A stretch of DNA of 64,000 bases from Abyssalbus ytuae (GTDB lineage: Bacteria; Bacteroidota; Bacteroidia; Flavobacteriales; Flavobacteriaceae): the NCBI RefSeq assembly GCF_022807975.1, contig NZ_CP094358.1, forward strand, positions 434,001-498,000, written 5' to 3'. The notes beneath the pieces are model-generated. The model had not been told where the DNA came from, made no database searches, and saw only the letters and a list, made by a program, of their open reading frames with translations. Positions 44,007 through 52,671 of the stretch are shown here, piece by piece; the first letter of the stretch is position 1; the number at the start of each line of letters is the position of its first letter. The translations under genes were made by a program, and so were the position numbers.

Positions 44007-45013
44007 TGTATAAACAAAAAAACATATTAACCGATTCTTTTGGAAGAAAACACAACTATCTTCGGATATCACTTACGGAAAAGTGTAATTTGCGCTGCAC
44101 ATACTGCATGCCTGAAGATGGGGTTTTACTTACTCCCAGGGAGCAATTAATGACAACTGATGAAGTTTTTGAAATAGCTTCTTTATTTGTAAAACACGGA
44201 GTAAACAAAATACGGTTAACAGGCGGGGAACCTTTGGTGAGAAAAGATTTTTCTACAATTCTTGCAAAACTTTCCTCCTTAAATGCCGAACTTTCTATGA
44301 CCACCAATGCAATTTTAGCAGACAGATATATAGACGATTTTAAAAAATGCGGCCTCAACAAACTAAATGTAAGTTTAGATTCCCTTTCTCCCGAAAAGTT
44401 CAAATTTATCACAAGGCGTGACCACCTTAATAAAACCTACGAAAACATTTTGTTACTTATCAATGAAGGGTTTGATGTAAAGATTAATGTGGTCCTTATG
44501 AAAGGAGTTAATGATGATGAAATTGTAGATTTCATAAATTTAACCGGCACATTACCAACCTGCATACGTTTTATAGAATTTATGCCTTTTGACGGTAACA
44601 AATGGAATAAATCCAAACTTGTGTCCGAAGAATTCATCCTGCAAAAAGCCTTCAGCAGCTTTAAAAAAGAAAACATATTAAAACTTGATGATGAAGCTAA
44701 CTTTACTTCAAGAAATTATCAAATTAAAGGATTTAAAGGCAGTTTTGGTATAATAAGTTCGGTAACCAACCCTTTTTGTAATGGGTGCAATCGTATAAGG
44801 CTAACTGCCAACGGCAAACTTAAAAACTGCCTGTTTTCCAATCTCGAAACCGATCTTTTAACACCCCTGCGCGACCACCAGCCTGTTGAAGGTCTCATTG
44901 CCGGTAAAATTTTCGGGAAAAAGAAAGTAAGAGCGGGCATGAATACTTTTGAAAAACTAAATAATCCTAAACTTCATAGTAATAACAGAAGTATGATTAC
45001 CATTGGCGGATAA
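44006..45013 (+). CDS. moaA: GTP 3',8-cyclase MoaA
   Basis: A 335-residue radical SAM enzyme that starts Moco synthesis, with MoaC. The SAM 4Fe-4S motif is CNLRCTYC (C27, C31, C34), and a second cluster is bound by the C-terminal cysteines in NPFCNGCNRIRLTANGKLKNCLF. The GTP-binding part and SVTNPFCNGCNR segment are normal. It lacks the usual C-terminal di-glycine in the strict form but ends NRSMITIGG, which retains it. Last clear gene of the Moco operon. Confidence 0.94.
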   Translation: MYKQKNILTDSFGRKHNYLRISLTEKCNLRCTYCMPEDGVLLTPREQLMTTDEVFEIASLFVKHGVNKIRLTGGEPLVRKDFSTILAKLSSLNAELSMTTNAILADRYIDDFKKCGLNKLNVSLDSLSPEKFKFITRRDHLNKTYENILLLINEGFDVKINVVLMKGVNDDEIVDFINLTGTLPTCIRFIEFMPFDGNKWNKSKLVSEEFILQKAFSSFKKENILKLDDEANFTSRNYQIKGFKGSFGIISSVTNPFCNGCNRIRLTANGKLKNCLFSNLETDLLTPLRDHQPVEGLIAGKIFGKKKVRAGMNTFEKLNNPKLHSNNRSMITIGG

Positions 45014-45027
45014 TGATATAACGCAAC

Positions 45028-45060
45028 CTTTTTTACTCAACTACATCTTAAGTAAAAAAG
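45028..45060 (+). other. AT-rich hairpin between moaA and lipoprotein gene
   Basis: A perfect 10-bp stem (CTTTTTTACT at 45028-45037, AGTAAAAAAG at 45051-45060) with a 13-nt loop, ending only six nt before the next start codon. There is no T-run after it, so it is not a plain terminator. It could attenuate the operon or hide the next start. Confidence 0.5.
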
Positions 45061-45066
45061 CTGAAC

Positions 45067-45471
45067 ATGAAAAAAATATCATTAAGTTTTACTTACCTTT
45101 TATTTTCTTTATTTTTCTTATATTGCTCAAATTCTGATAATGAGCAGGTGGAGAATAGCGATATTACAGGTAAATGGAAACTCACAGAATACCTCGCCGA
45201 TCCCGGTGACGGAAGTGGGACTTTTAAACCCACAGAGATTTTTAAGACTATGGAGTTTTCTGAAAACGGAAATTTGACCATAACAAACGGAACTATTTGT
45301 GTGCTGAATTTTGAAGAAGAACCTCCGCAAATCAATTTATCTTACACCATAGAAGATAATAAAATAATCACCGATGAATGTGAAGTTTTTTATGAATTTC
45401 AAAATAATAACTTAATCATCTGGCAACCTTGTATTGAAGGTTGTGGTGAAAAATATATAAAAACAAATTAA
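45067..45471 (+). CDS. Small lipocalin-like lipoprotein
   Basis: A 134-residue protein with a lipobox (LFFLYCSNSD; Cys about residue 20), followed by a beta-rich domain beginning ITGKWKLTEY, a common start of lipocalin-like proteins of Bacteroidota (DUF5004-like). The function is unknown. It lies 53 nt after moaA in the same direction, beyond a hairpin, so whether it belongs to the operon is open. It has the usual composition of the neighbourhood. Confidence 0.72.
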   Translation: MKKISLSFTYLLFSLFFLYCSNSDNEQVENSDITGKWKLTEYLADPGDGSGTFKPTEIFKTMEFSENGNLTITNGTICVLNFEEEPPQINLSYTIEDNKIITDECEVFYEFQNNNLIIWQPCIEGCGEKYIKTN

Positions 45472-45512
45472 TTCTATAGAAACAAAATTCCCCAAATAAA
45501 ATTATTACTCAT

Positions 45513-45605
45513 ATGGAACACACTGATCTTATAATTATTTTAATAGGGCTAATACTGGTAGTATTATTAGGTCTCTCAAATATCGGAACAAAAAGATTTA
45601 ATTAA
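45513..45605 (+). CDS. 30-residue single-span membrane peptide
   Basis: An ATG at 45513 opens a 30-codon frame encoding MEHTDLIIILIGLILVVLLG then LSNIGTKRFN: an acidic N-terminal end, one clean hydrophobic helix (residues 6-22) and a basic C-terminal end, so an N-out/C-in single-span protein. It lies 41 nt after the lipoprotein gene. The clear membrane-protein layout suggests a real small gene, but length and lack of a known family leave doubt. A role with nearby transporters is speculative. Confidence 0.45.
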   Translation: MEHTDLIIILIGLILVVLLGLSNIGTKRFN

Positions 45606-45763
45606 ATAAGAATCCCACCTATTACTTTTTTCATTTAAAAGGAACTTGTCTTATTTGTAATTTATTGGCAAGAAGGAATCTATAGTACTGTTATAGGTAG
45701 GTTCCTGCTCCCGGTAATATTGAATGCAAGAATGACAAGCAAGCTTCTAATGGTTTCTTTGAA

Positions 45764-45867
45764 GCCCATCCGGAGAATAAAACGGGCTTCGGGGATTTCC
45801 CAAAAGCCATCCGGAAAGAAAAATGGGCTTCGGGGATTTCCCGAAAGCCAGGAGACTTCGGGGAGCA
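45764..45867. repeat. Two-copy 42-bp modular repeat related to the 26.5 kb array
   Basis: The unit at 45764-45805 is 42 nt and is followed by a 41-nt version, then the string GGAGACTTCGGGGAGC. The first 24 nt of each unit (GCCCATCCGG...GGGC) match the constant half of the 26.5 kb units; the other 18 nt (TTCGGGGATTTCCCAAAA) differ from that array's second half (AATAAACTTTTGTTTGCA). Each unit can fold through GGCTTCGGGG/CCCGAAAGCC. It lies between the convergent ends of the small membrane peptide and the rubredoxin gene. Confidence 0.85.
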
Positions 45868-45888
45868 TATGGCCATAGGCAGCTATGG

Positions 45889-47334
45889 TTATCCTACCTG
45901 TTTTATTACTTTTTTCTTTTGAAATGAACTTTTGGGAGATTCGCATAAAGAACATATATAATCGTGTGGCAAATCTTCAAAAAGAATTCCCTTTTTTATG
46001 TTTTGGGTAACATCGCCATAGGCCGGGTCGTAAATTGTTAAACATTCCCTGCATTGATATACCTCGGCTTCAATTTCTTCTTTTGTGTTTTCTTTGGTTT
46101 TTACTTCTTCTTCATTTTCGGTTCCTAGTTGTTCAAAATACATCTGGCTCAGTTCCATCAATATTCCGGGGAGCTCTACTTTATCAATATCCTGTACATG
46201 TACTATATATTCTCTTGTATTGGGATCAAAGTTTTTTGCATAAAGTAAGTTATAAGTGTTTCTTATTTTAAACCCTTTTACCTGGGTAGGCTGCGGATTT
46301 TTTTCAATTACAACCGAAGTAAAATAATAACTTTTTTTACTGTAATTAGTAATGGCAAAGGTGAGTCCGTAAGTACTTATATCATTTTCATCAAAATTTT
46401 GAACTAAAAACTTCTTCAGCTTTAGTGCCCATTCGTTTGCTACGGGTAAATGCCAGTTAAGTTCAAGCATTGAATGGCGTACGTTTAAACCAAACTTACC
46501 CAGCATTTTTTCCCAGGTAAGTTTATATTCCATCGGAATTCCTTTAACTATAAACGATTTCCATGGTGTAATACATATTTTACCTATTTTACATTCGGCA
46601 CACAGATTACACATGGCCTTAAGAAATTTCAAATCATAAAGATTATTGCGCCAGTAAAGCCCAAGCCAGTACTTGTCATTACCTACCCTGTTCATCCCTT
46701 CGAAATACGGGAAAGGGTAAAAAGGGATCCTTAAAGGCTCATTAATAGTACGATTATTAGTATCTGCCGAGTCATTAACCAGGTCAAAAATCATTTCAAT
46801 AGTTTCCGGTTCTTCCTGCACCAGTTTTTCAACTTCAAAGGAAACTTTAGCAATGTCCCAGCTGTTAATTAAAGCAGGATATACCTGTGTTTCCTCCCAA
46901 TCGGGCATTCTTATGTACAAATACCAGTAATCTTCATGAGAGGAAGCTATAAAGTTTAAATGGCCGGTAAACAAGGGTACCAAACGTTGTTTTTGATCGG
47001 CTATATTTATCTTCAAATCGGGCTGATACCTGAATTGTTCGAGTATATACAAATACCTTTCGCCGGTTAACCAGGGTGTGCCCGGAAAAATATCGGAGGC
47101 TACATAGGAGGATACTATATTTGCTTTTCCGGTATCACCGGGTTTTACTATTTCAAATTTTTCCAGTTCCTCCAATTGTTCAGGGGTAAGTTCTACCGGA
47201 AATATTATATCCTGCCGGGAGCCAAAGGAAATACTGTTCAGCCCCAGATTTTCTGCACTTACCACAATATTTTTTAACTCGGCAGGAGATAAAACACCTC
47301 CTTTTATTATTAGCCTGGTAAAACTATTTTTCAT
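45889..47334 (-). CDS. Nitrite/sulfite-reductase-like protein with C-terminal rubredoxin
   Basis: A 481-residue protein. The N-terminal part (residues 5-45, IIKGGVLSPAELKNIVVSAEN, then SISFGSRQDIIFPV) resembles the ferredoxin-like half-domain of nitrite/sulfite reductases. A Cys cluster near residue 240 (CNLCAECKIGKIC) precedes ITPWKSFIVKG, reminiscent of CobG/SiR Fe-S regions. After a Glu/Lys-rich linker, residues 425-481 are a rubredoxin: YQCRECLTIYDPAYGD ... FEDLPHDYICSLC ... FQKK. The gene follows the nitrate reductase by 16 nt, so an electron-transfer role to it is likely; the activity of the SiR-like part is unknown. Confidence 0.78.
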   Translation of the reverse strand: MKNSFTRLIIKGGVLSPAELKNIVVSAENLGLNSISFGSRQDIIFPVELTPEQLEELEKFEIVKPGDTGKANIVSSYVASDIFPGTPWLTGERYLYILEQFRYQPDLKINIADQKQRLVPLFTGHLNFIASSHEDYWYLYIRMPDWEETQVYPALINSWDIAKVSFEVEKLVQEEPETIEMIFDLVNDSADTNNRTINEPLRIPFYPFPYFEGMNRVGNDKYWLGLYWRNNLYDLKFLKAMCNLCAECKIGKICITPWKSFIVKGIPMEYKLTWEKMLGKFGLNVRHSMLELNWHLPVANEWALKLKKFLVQNFDENDISTYGLTFAITNYSKKSYYFTSVVIEKNPQPTQVKGFKIRNTYNLLYAKNFDPNTREYIVHVQDIDKVELPGILMELSQMYFEQLGTENEEEVKTKENTKEEIEAEVYQCRECLTIYDPAYGDVTQNIKKGILFEDLPHDYICSLCESPKSSFQKKKVIKQVG

Positions 47335-47350
47335 GCGTTTTAATGTTCGT

Positions 47351-50300
47351 TTATACCAATTGTAAATTTTTACCTAATATTTCTCTTACCTCTGTTTTAC
47401 AGCTTCCGCAGCCTAACCCGGCCCCGGTTTGTTTACAAAGCTCAGTAAAATCCGTACATCCGTTTTTAATAGCTGTTTGAATATTTCCTTCACCTACCTG
47501 GCTACAGGAACAAACCAGTTTGCCTATTACAGGTTTGTTCTCAGAGGAGCCTCTTAAAAGGGTTTCACGTTTATCGGACAGTTCAATTTTACTTTCTATC
47601 AAAGTTTTAAATTCTGCAAATTCATTTTTATCCCCCATCAGGATAGCCCCGATAAGCAAGTCATCTTTAACTATACATTTTTTATAGTACCGTTTGCTTT
47701 CGTCAGTAAAAATTATCTCTTCATACCCTGTTTCATTTTCAGGTACATATACCTCACCTATGCTGCATAAATCAAGATCCTGAAATTTTAATATATTCAT
47801 TAATACAGAGCCTTTATACCTGCTACTGATATCGCCGGCAAGATAATTGGCCAGTATGGTGGCCTGCTCTTCGGCAGCCGAAGTAATTCCGAAAAGTTTG
47901 TCTTCAAATTCGGCAATTTCCCCTATGGCGTATATGTTATTGTCTGAAGTTTGCAAATGCCGGTTAACTTTTAACCCCCTGCCACAAATTATACCTCCTT
48001 TTTTTGCAGCTTCAATGTTGGGCCGGGTGCCTATGGCATAAACAATTGCATTGGCATTTATGATTTTACCACTTTTTAATGTCACTGTTAAGCCGTTATT
48101 TTCCTCATTGTTAAAAACGGTGCTTACCTCGTTATCAAAATATATTTGAATATCCCTTTCCTGTACATCGCGGGCCAAAAGCCTGCTGGATATAACATCT
48201 AATTGCCTTTCCATTAACCGTGAGGCTCTTTGGATAATGGTTACTTTTATATTACGATGTTTTAAAGCCGCGGCTAATTCTAACCCCAGCAATCCTCCTC
48301 CTACTATTGCCACGTGTTGTTCATGAGGCGGCAAATGAGTTTCATCAAGATACTTTTTGAATTTATCGGCATCAGTTTTACTGCGCAAAGTAAACCTTCC
48401 GGGTAAATTGAGCTGTACTTCTTTTGGTACAAATGCCCTGCTTCCGGTAGCGAGGATAAGAACATCATAGTCATGTTCTCTTCCGAGGTTATCGGTTATC
48501 TTTTTTCTTTCTTTATCAATTTCCGTAATAAATATTTCAGAATGTAAATGGATTTCCAGTTTTTTAAGCTCCAGGGATTTAATTTTCTGCAATTGTTCCC
48601 ATGTTAACTCCTCAGTGATATATTCCGGTAATAATACCCTGTTATAAAAAGGATCCGGTTCTTTGGAAAAAACATGAATCTCATCTTCATCATTGTGTTC
48701 CCTGTAATTTTGAATAAATCTGAATGCTGCAGCACCTGCCCCCACTACGCATATTTTTTGAAATTTCTTTTTGTATTTATTTACAGAGACGGCTGTAAAT
48801 TTATAATCCGGTTCTTTAGATTGCGGGTCTACTATTATATTGGTTAAATTATTACTCCTGTTGAGATCACTTTCTAATTGTTTACCCCAGTGCATGGGCA
48901 AAAAAACCACTCCTTCCCTGACATTACCGGTAACTTTTGCCCTCACCCTTACAAGCCCGTTCCTGCTTTTAACTTCAACCACATCTCCTTCCCTTACTTT
49001 TGAGATGTAAGCATCTACCGGATTTATCTCTAAAACAGGATTGGGATAATGAGTTTGCAACCTGGCCACTTTACCTGTTTTTGTCATTGTGTGCCACTGG
49101 TCTCTTATTCTTCCTGTGGTAAGTATTAACGGATATTCGGAATTTGGTTTTACGGAAGCATTTTCAATGCCATAAGGTACATTAAATATTGCTTTTTGGG
49201 ATGGAGTATAAAATTTTTTATCCTCAAACAGCCGAGCTGTTCCGGTATGGCGGTAATCGGAAACAGGCCATTGGAAAGTTCCTTCGTTTTTTAAGCGGTC
49301 GTAACTTAAATAAGAAATATCAATGTTGGTGCCTTTTGTCATCAGGCAGTATTCTTTGTATATCTCTTCGGTATTCCTGTAGTTAAATCCATTAAAGCCC
49401 ATTTTTCGTGCAAAATCGCACAGAATCTCCACATCAGCTTTTGCTTCACCTGGGGGATTAATTCCCTGGGGGAGATATGCAATACGCCTTTCTGAATTGG
49501 TCATGGTACCCTCCTTTTCCAGCCAGCCTGCTGCAGGCAGTAACAGATCGGCATATTCAGCAGTATCGGATTTATGAGAAATATCCTGAACTACTACAAA
49601 TTTTGCATTTTGGAGGGCTTTTTCTACCCTCCCCGAATTAGGTAAACTTACCATCGGATTGGTGCAAATAATCCACACTGCTTTTAATTTCCCTTTTTCG
49701 AGGGCTTCAAACATCTCTGTAGCCGTATAACCGGGTTTGGATGATATTTCCTTTACTCCCCAAAAATCCGCTACCTCTTTTCTATGGGTTTCATTAAACA
49801 AATCTTTATGAACCGCTAGTAAATTTGCCATTCCGCCTACTTCCCTGCCTCCCATAGCATTGGGTTGACCGGTAAGGGAAAAAGGCCCGGCTCCGGGTTT
49901 ACCTATTTGCCCGGTAATAAGGGAAAGATTGAGTAAGGAGAAATTTTTATCAACCCCAACCACACTTTGATTTAGTCCCATAGCCCACATGCTGATAAAG
50001 GCATTGGATTTCCCTATTATTTCGGCTGCAAGTTTTATGTCATCTTCTGAAACCCCACATATTTTTGATGCTTTTTTAAGGGAAGTGGCTAAAACCTGTT
50101 GTTTGTAACTTTCAAAATTTTCGGTGTGATTTTTAATGAAATTGTAGTCCGTTAACCCTCTTTCCAACAACCTTCTGCCAATTGCATTGTATAATACCAC
50201 GTCGGTACCCGGGATAATCTGTAAATGTAAATCGGCAAAGTTGGCACTATCTGTTTTGCGGGGGTCTACAACAATTATTTTAACATCCGGGTTTTCTTCT

Positions 50301-50872
50301 TTATGTTTTTCTATCCTCCTGAATAAAATAGGATGGCACCATGCAGGGTTTGCACCCGTAATTAAAAAGCAATCTGCCAGTTCTATATCGGCGTATGAAC
50401 CCGGCACACTATCTTCGCCAAAGGTTTTTTTATAGCCTACCACAGCCGAACTCATACAAAGCCGGGAATTGGTATCAATATTATTTGTTCCTAAAAAACC
50501 TTTGGTGAGTTTGTTTGCTATATAATATTCCTCGGTTAAACATTGCCCTGAAACATAAAAACCCACACTGTCCGGGCCATATTTTTTTATAATTGATTTA
50601 AATACGGAAGCTGCCCTGTCCAACGCATCGTCCCAACTCACCCTTTCCCTTAAATGAGAACGACTCCACCGCATTTCGGGATATAAAATCCTGTCGAAAG
50701 TATCGTTAGCCACATAATGCAGATTCATTCCTTTGGAACAAAGCATACCTTTATTTACAGGATGATCTTTATCTCCTTCAACATACACCTTGTTTTGGGA
50801 ATCTTTTTTAATGATTATACCACAACCTACCCCGCAATAAGAGCATGTTGTTTTTAATTCTTTTGTCTGCAT
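47351..50872 (-). CDS. Assimilatory nitrate reductase fused to its FAD/NADH electron-transfer module (NasC-NasB-like)
   Basis: A 1173-residue protein. Residues 1-690 form the molybdopterin oxidoreductase catalytic part with the 4Fe-4S motif CSYCGVGC...MLCSKG at the N-terminus, MSMWAMGLNQ-like and LTGQPNAMGGREVGGMAN sequences typical of NasA/NarB. Residues about 700-1100 are a NirB/NasB-type FAD and NADH domain (FQKICVVGAGAAAFRFIQNY, ATGSRAFVPKEV, VAIVGGGLLGLELAAALKHRN). The end (about 1115-1170) is a BFD-like [2Fe-2S] domain (VCSCSQVGEGNIQ, GAGLGCGSCKTEV). NADH-dependent reduction of nitrate to nitrite in one chain is inferred. It lies in the nrt operon. Confidence 0.88.
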   Translation of the reverse strand: MQTKELKTTCSYCGVGCGIIIKKDSQNKVYVEGDKDHPVNKGMLCSKGMNLHYVANDTFDRILYPEMRWSRSHLRERVSWDDALDRAASVFKSIIKKYGPDSVGFYVSGQCLTEEYYIANKLTKGFLGTNNIDTNSRLCMSSAVVGYKKTFGEDSVPGSYADIELADCFLITGANPAWCHPILFRRIEKHKEENPDVKIIVVDPRKTDSANFADLHLQIIPGTDVVLYNAIGRRLLERGLTDYNFIKNHTENFESYKQQVLATSLKKASKICGVSEDDIKLAAEIIGKSNAFISMWAMGLNQSVVGVDKNFSLLNLSLITGQIGKPGAGPFSLTGQPNAMGGREVGGMANLLAVHKDLFNETHRKEVADFWGVKEISSKPGYTATEMFEALEKGKLKAVWIICTNPMVSLPNSGRVEKALQNAKFVVVQDISHKSDTAEYADLLLPAAGWLEKEGTMTNSERRIAYLPQGINPPGEAKADVEILCDFARKMGFNGFNYRNTEEIYKEYCLMTKGTNIDISYLSYDRLKNEGTFQWPVSDYRHTGTARLFEDKKFYTPSQKAIFNVPYGIENASVKPNSEYPLILTTGRIRDQWHTMTKTGKVARLQTHYPNPVLEINPVDAYISKVREGDVVEVKSRNGLVRVRAKVTGNVREGVVFLPMHWGKQLESDLNRSNNLTNIIVDPQSKEPDYKFTAVSVNKYKKKFQKICVVGAGAAAFRFIQNYREHNDEDEIHVFSKEPDPFYNRVLLPEYITEELTWEQLQKIKSLELKKLEIHLHSEIFITEIDKERKKITDNLGREHDYDVLILATGSRAFVPKEVQLNLPGRFTLRSKTDADKFKKYLDETHLPPHEQHVAIVGGGLLGLELAAALKHRNIKVTIIQRASRLMERQLDVISSRLLARDVQERDIQIYFDNEVSTVFNNEENNGLTVTLKSGKIINANAIVYAIGTRPNIEAAKKGGIICGRGLKVNRHLQTSDNNIYAIGEIAEFEDKLFGITSAAEEQATILANYLAGDISSRYKGSVLMNILKFQDLDLCSIGEVYVPENETGYEEIIFTDESKRYYKKCIVKDDLLIGAILMGDKNEFAEFKTLIESKIELSDKRETLLRGSSENKPVIGKLVCSCSQVGEGNIQTAIKNGCTDFTELCKQTGAGLGCGSCKTEVREILGKNLQLV

Positions 50873-50949
50873 TTAGCTCATTATTGATGTATTAAAATAC
50901 TAAATTGATGTTTTATTCTACACGAGAAAAGAGTAAGCCTTAATTATTA

Positions 50950-51795
50950 TCAATGCTCTAAAAAATTGATTAAATACTCTCTGTATTTATAAAAATCAGT
51001 GTGTTCGAGTATATCTTTTCTATTCCTGGGCCGTTCAAAATTTATGTTCAGTATATCACCTACCTGTGCTTTAGGCCCGGACGTCATCATAATTACCCTG
51101 TCTGCCAAAAAAATAGATTCATCTACATCGTGAGTAATCATTATGGCTGTAATTTTTTCTTTATTCCAAACTTCAAGAAGAACATCCTGTAATTCACCCC
51201 TGGTGAGTGAATCGAGCATCCCGAAAGGTTCATCCAAAAGCAGCATTTTGGGTTTTAAAGCAAATGCCCTTGCAATGCCTACCCTTTGTTTCATTCCCTG
51301 GGAAAGGTCCCGGGCTTTTTTATAAAATGATCCCTCCAACCCTACCTTCGCGAGGTAATATTTACAGATATCGGTTTTTTGTTTTTTTGTAGCATGCGGA
51401 AATACCTGTTTAACGCCCAGCAAAACATTGTCCAGGGCTGTCATCCACGGTAACAGGCTGGGGGATTGAAAAATTACGCCTCTATCCGGCCCCGGTCCGG
51501 TTATGGGACTTCCGTTTAAAACTATCTGACCTCCGGAAATCGGGTTTAATCCTGCAATCATGGACAGTAATGTTGTTTTGCCACAACCGGAATGCCCTAT
51601 AATTGAAATAAATTCTTCACTTTCTATCTTCAAATTTAAATTTTCAAGAACTACATAATCTCCTTTTGGAGTAGGATATACTTTGGAAAGATTATTAATC
51701 TCCAGCATGGAATTGTTAAAATCAATTCCGTTTTCCAGTCTTTTATTTTTAACTGCTTGCTTTTTAATTCTGGAAGGTGATAGTATTTCAAACAT
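50950..51795 (-). CDS. Nitrate-type ABC transporter ATP-binding protein (second)
   Basis: About 281 residues from ATG 51795 (MFEILSPSRIKKQAV), a start 14 nt after the preceding gene. The ABC motifs are complete: Walker A GHSGCGKTT, signature LSQGMKQRVGIARAFALKP, Walker B LLLDEPFGMLD, and the switch His in MITHDVDES. An earlier in-frame start at 51867 would overlap the upstream gene by 59 nt. It is similar to, but distinct from, the other ATPase; both lack the C-terminal solute-binding extension of cyanobacterial NrtC. It powers nitrate import with NrtA and NrtB. Confidence 0.85.
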   Translation of the reverse strand: MFEILSPSRIKKQAVKNKRLENGIDFNNSMLEINNLSKVYPTPKGDYVVLENLNLKIESEEFISIIGHSGCGKTTLLSMIAGLNPISGGQIVLNGSPITGPGPDRGVIFQSPSLLPWMTALDNVLLGVKQVFPHATKKQKTDICKYYLAKVGLEGSFYKKARDLSQGMKQRVGIARAFALKPKMLLLDEPFGMLDSLTRGELQDVLLEVWNKEKITAIMITHDVDESIFLADRVIMMTSGPKAQVGDILNINFERPRNRKDILEHTDFYKYREYLINFLEH

Positions 51796-51808
51796 AATAT
51801 GATGTTTT

Positions 51809-52669
51809 TTAAAAAATTCTTCTTGAAAATCCGGTTTTAATAACCGGTTGTAAATCGGGCAGTTCATAGGTATGTTCCGATTGTTTTGACGATCTTTGGT
51901 TACCTATATCCATAAGGTACTCTATAATGGAATTCCTCAGGGTTTTATATTCAGGGAGTTTATTAAGTTCTGTTTTATCTCTTGGCCTTTCAATATTAAT
52001 CTTAAATTGTGGCCCAAGGGTTGCATTTGGCCCCGGATTTAAAGGTATAATCCTGTCTGCCATTAATATGCCTTCATCTACATCATTAGTAATAAGTAAG
52101 GCTGTTCTTTTATGGTGGCTCCATATTTTAAGTATTTCTTCCTGTAAATTTCCTCTTGTAAGAGCATCGAGGGCACTTAGAGGCTCATCCATTAACAAAA
52201 GTTCGGGATTCATTGCCAAAGCCCGGGATACAGCTACCCTTTGCCTCATACCTCCGGATAATTCCTGAGGTTTTTTGTGGATTGCCGGCGAAAGGTTTAC
52301 CATATTTACATAATTTTTTACTCTTTGATCTTTTTCCTCCTTTGATGATTTTTTAAATACTTCATTTACCGCCATACTTACATTATTATAGACATTAAGC
52401 CATGGTAATAATGAATAATTTTGAAAGATGACACCTCTTTCATGTGCAGGTCCTTCTACAGGGTTTCCCTTAAAAATAATATCTCCTTCATCAGGTTTGA
52501 TCAAACCGGCAATAAGATTTACCAAAGTGGTCTTACCGCTTCCTGTAAAACCTACGATCGCTACAAATTCACCTTCTTCTATCTCCAGGTTTATATCAGA
52601 TAAAACTTTAGTTTTATTTTTCCCTTCACCATAAGATTTACTAACATTTTTTAATTCTAAATAAGCCAT
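51809..52669 (-). CDS. Nitrate-type ABC transporter ATP-binding protein (first)
   Basis: A 286-residue ATPase: Walker A GFTGSGKTT, signature LSGGMRQRVAVSRALAMNP, Walker B LLMDEPLSALD, switch region LITNDVDEG (Asn in place of the usual His). The tail (about residues 255-286) is short and has no regulatory domain. It starts 2 nt after the permease stop. The His-to-Asn change in the switch is notable: in a heteromeric pair, one ATPase may be catalytically weaker, with the other site (51795 gene) working normally. Confidence 0.87.
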   Translation of the reverse strand: MAYLELKNVSKSYGEGKNKTKVLSDINLEIEEGEFVAIVGFTGSGKTTLVNLIAGLIKPDEGDIIFKGNPVEGPAHERGVIFQNYSLLPWLNVYNNVSMAVNEVFKKSSKEEKDQRVKNYVNMVNLSPAIHKKPQELSGGMRQRVAVSRALAMNPELLLMDEPLSALDALTRGNLQEEILKIWSHHKRTALLITNDVDEGILMADRIIPLNPGPNATLGPQFKINIERPRDKTELNKLPEYKTLRNSIIEYLMDIGNQRSSKQSEHTYELPDLQPVIKTGFSRRIF

Positions 52670-52671
52670 AA

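Noticed and set aside
50880-50925. Possible further operator upstream of the nitrate reductase gene (GTATTAAAATAC-like dyad)
   Set aside because: The spacing and arms differ from the TWAAGTA-N4-TACTTWA sites, and the gene is probably read from the nrtA promoter.
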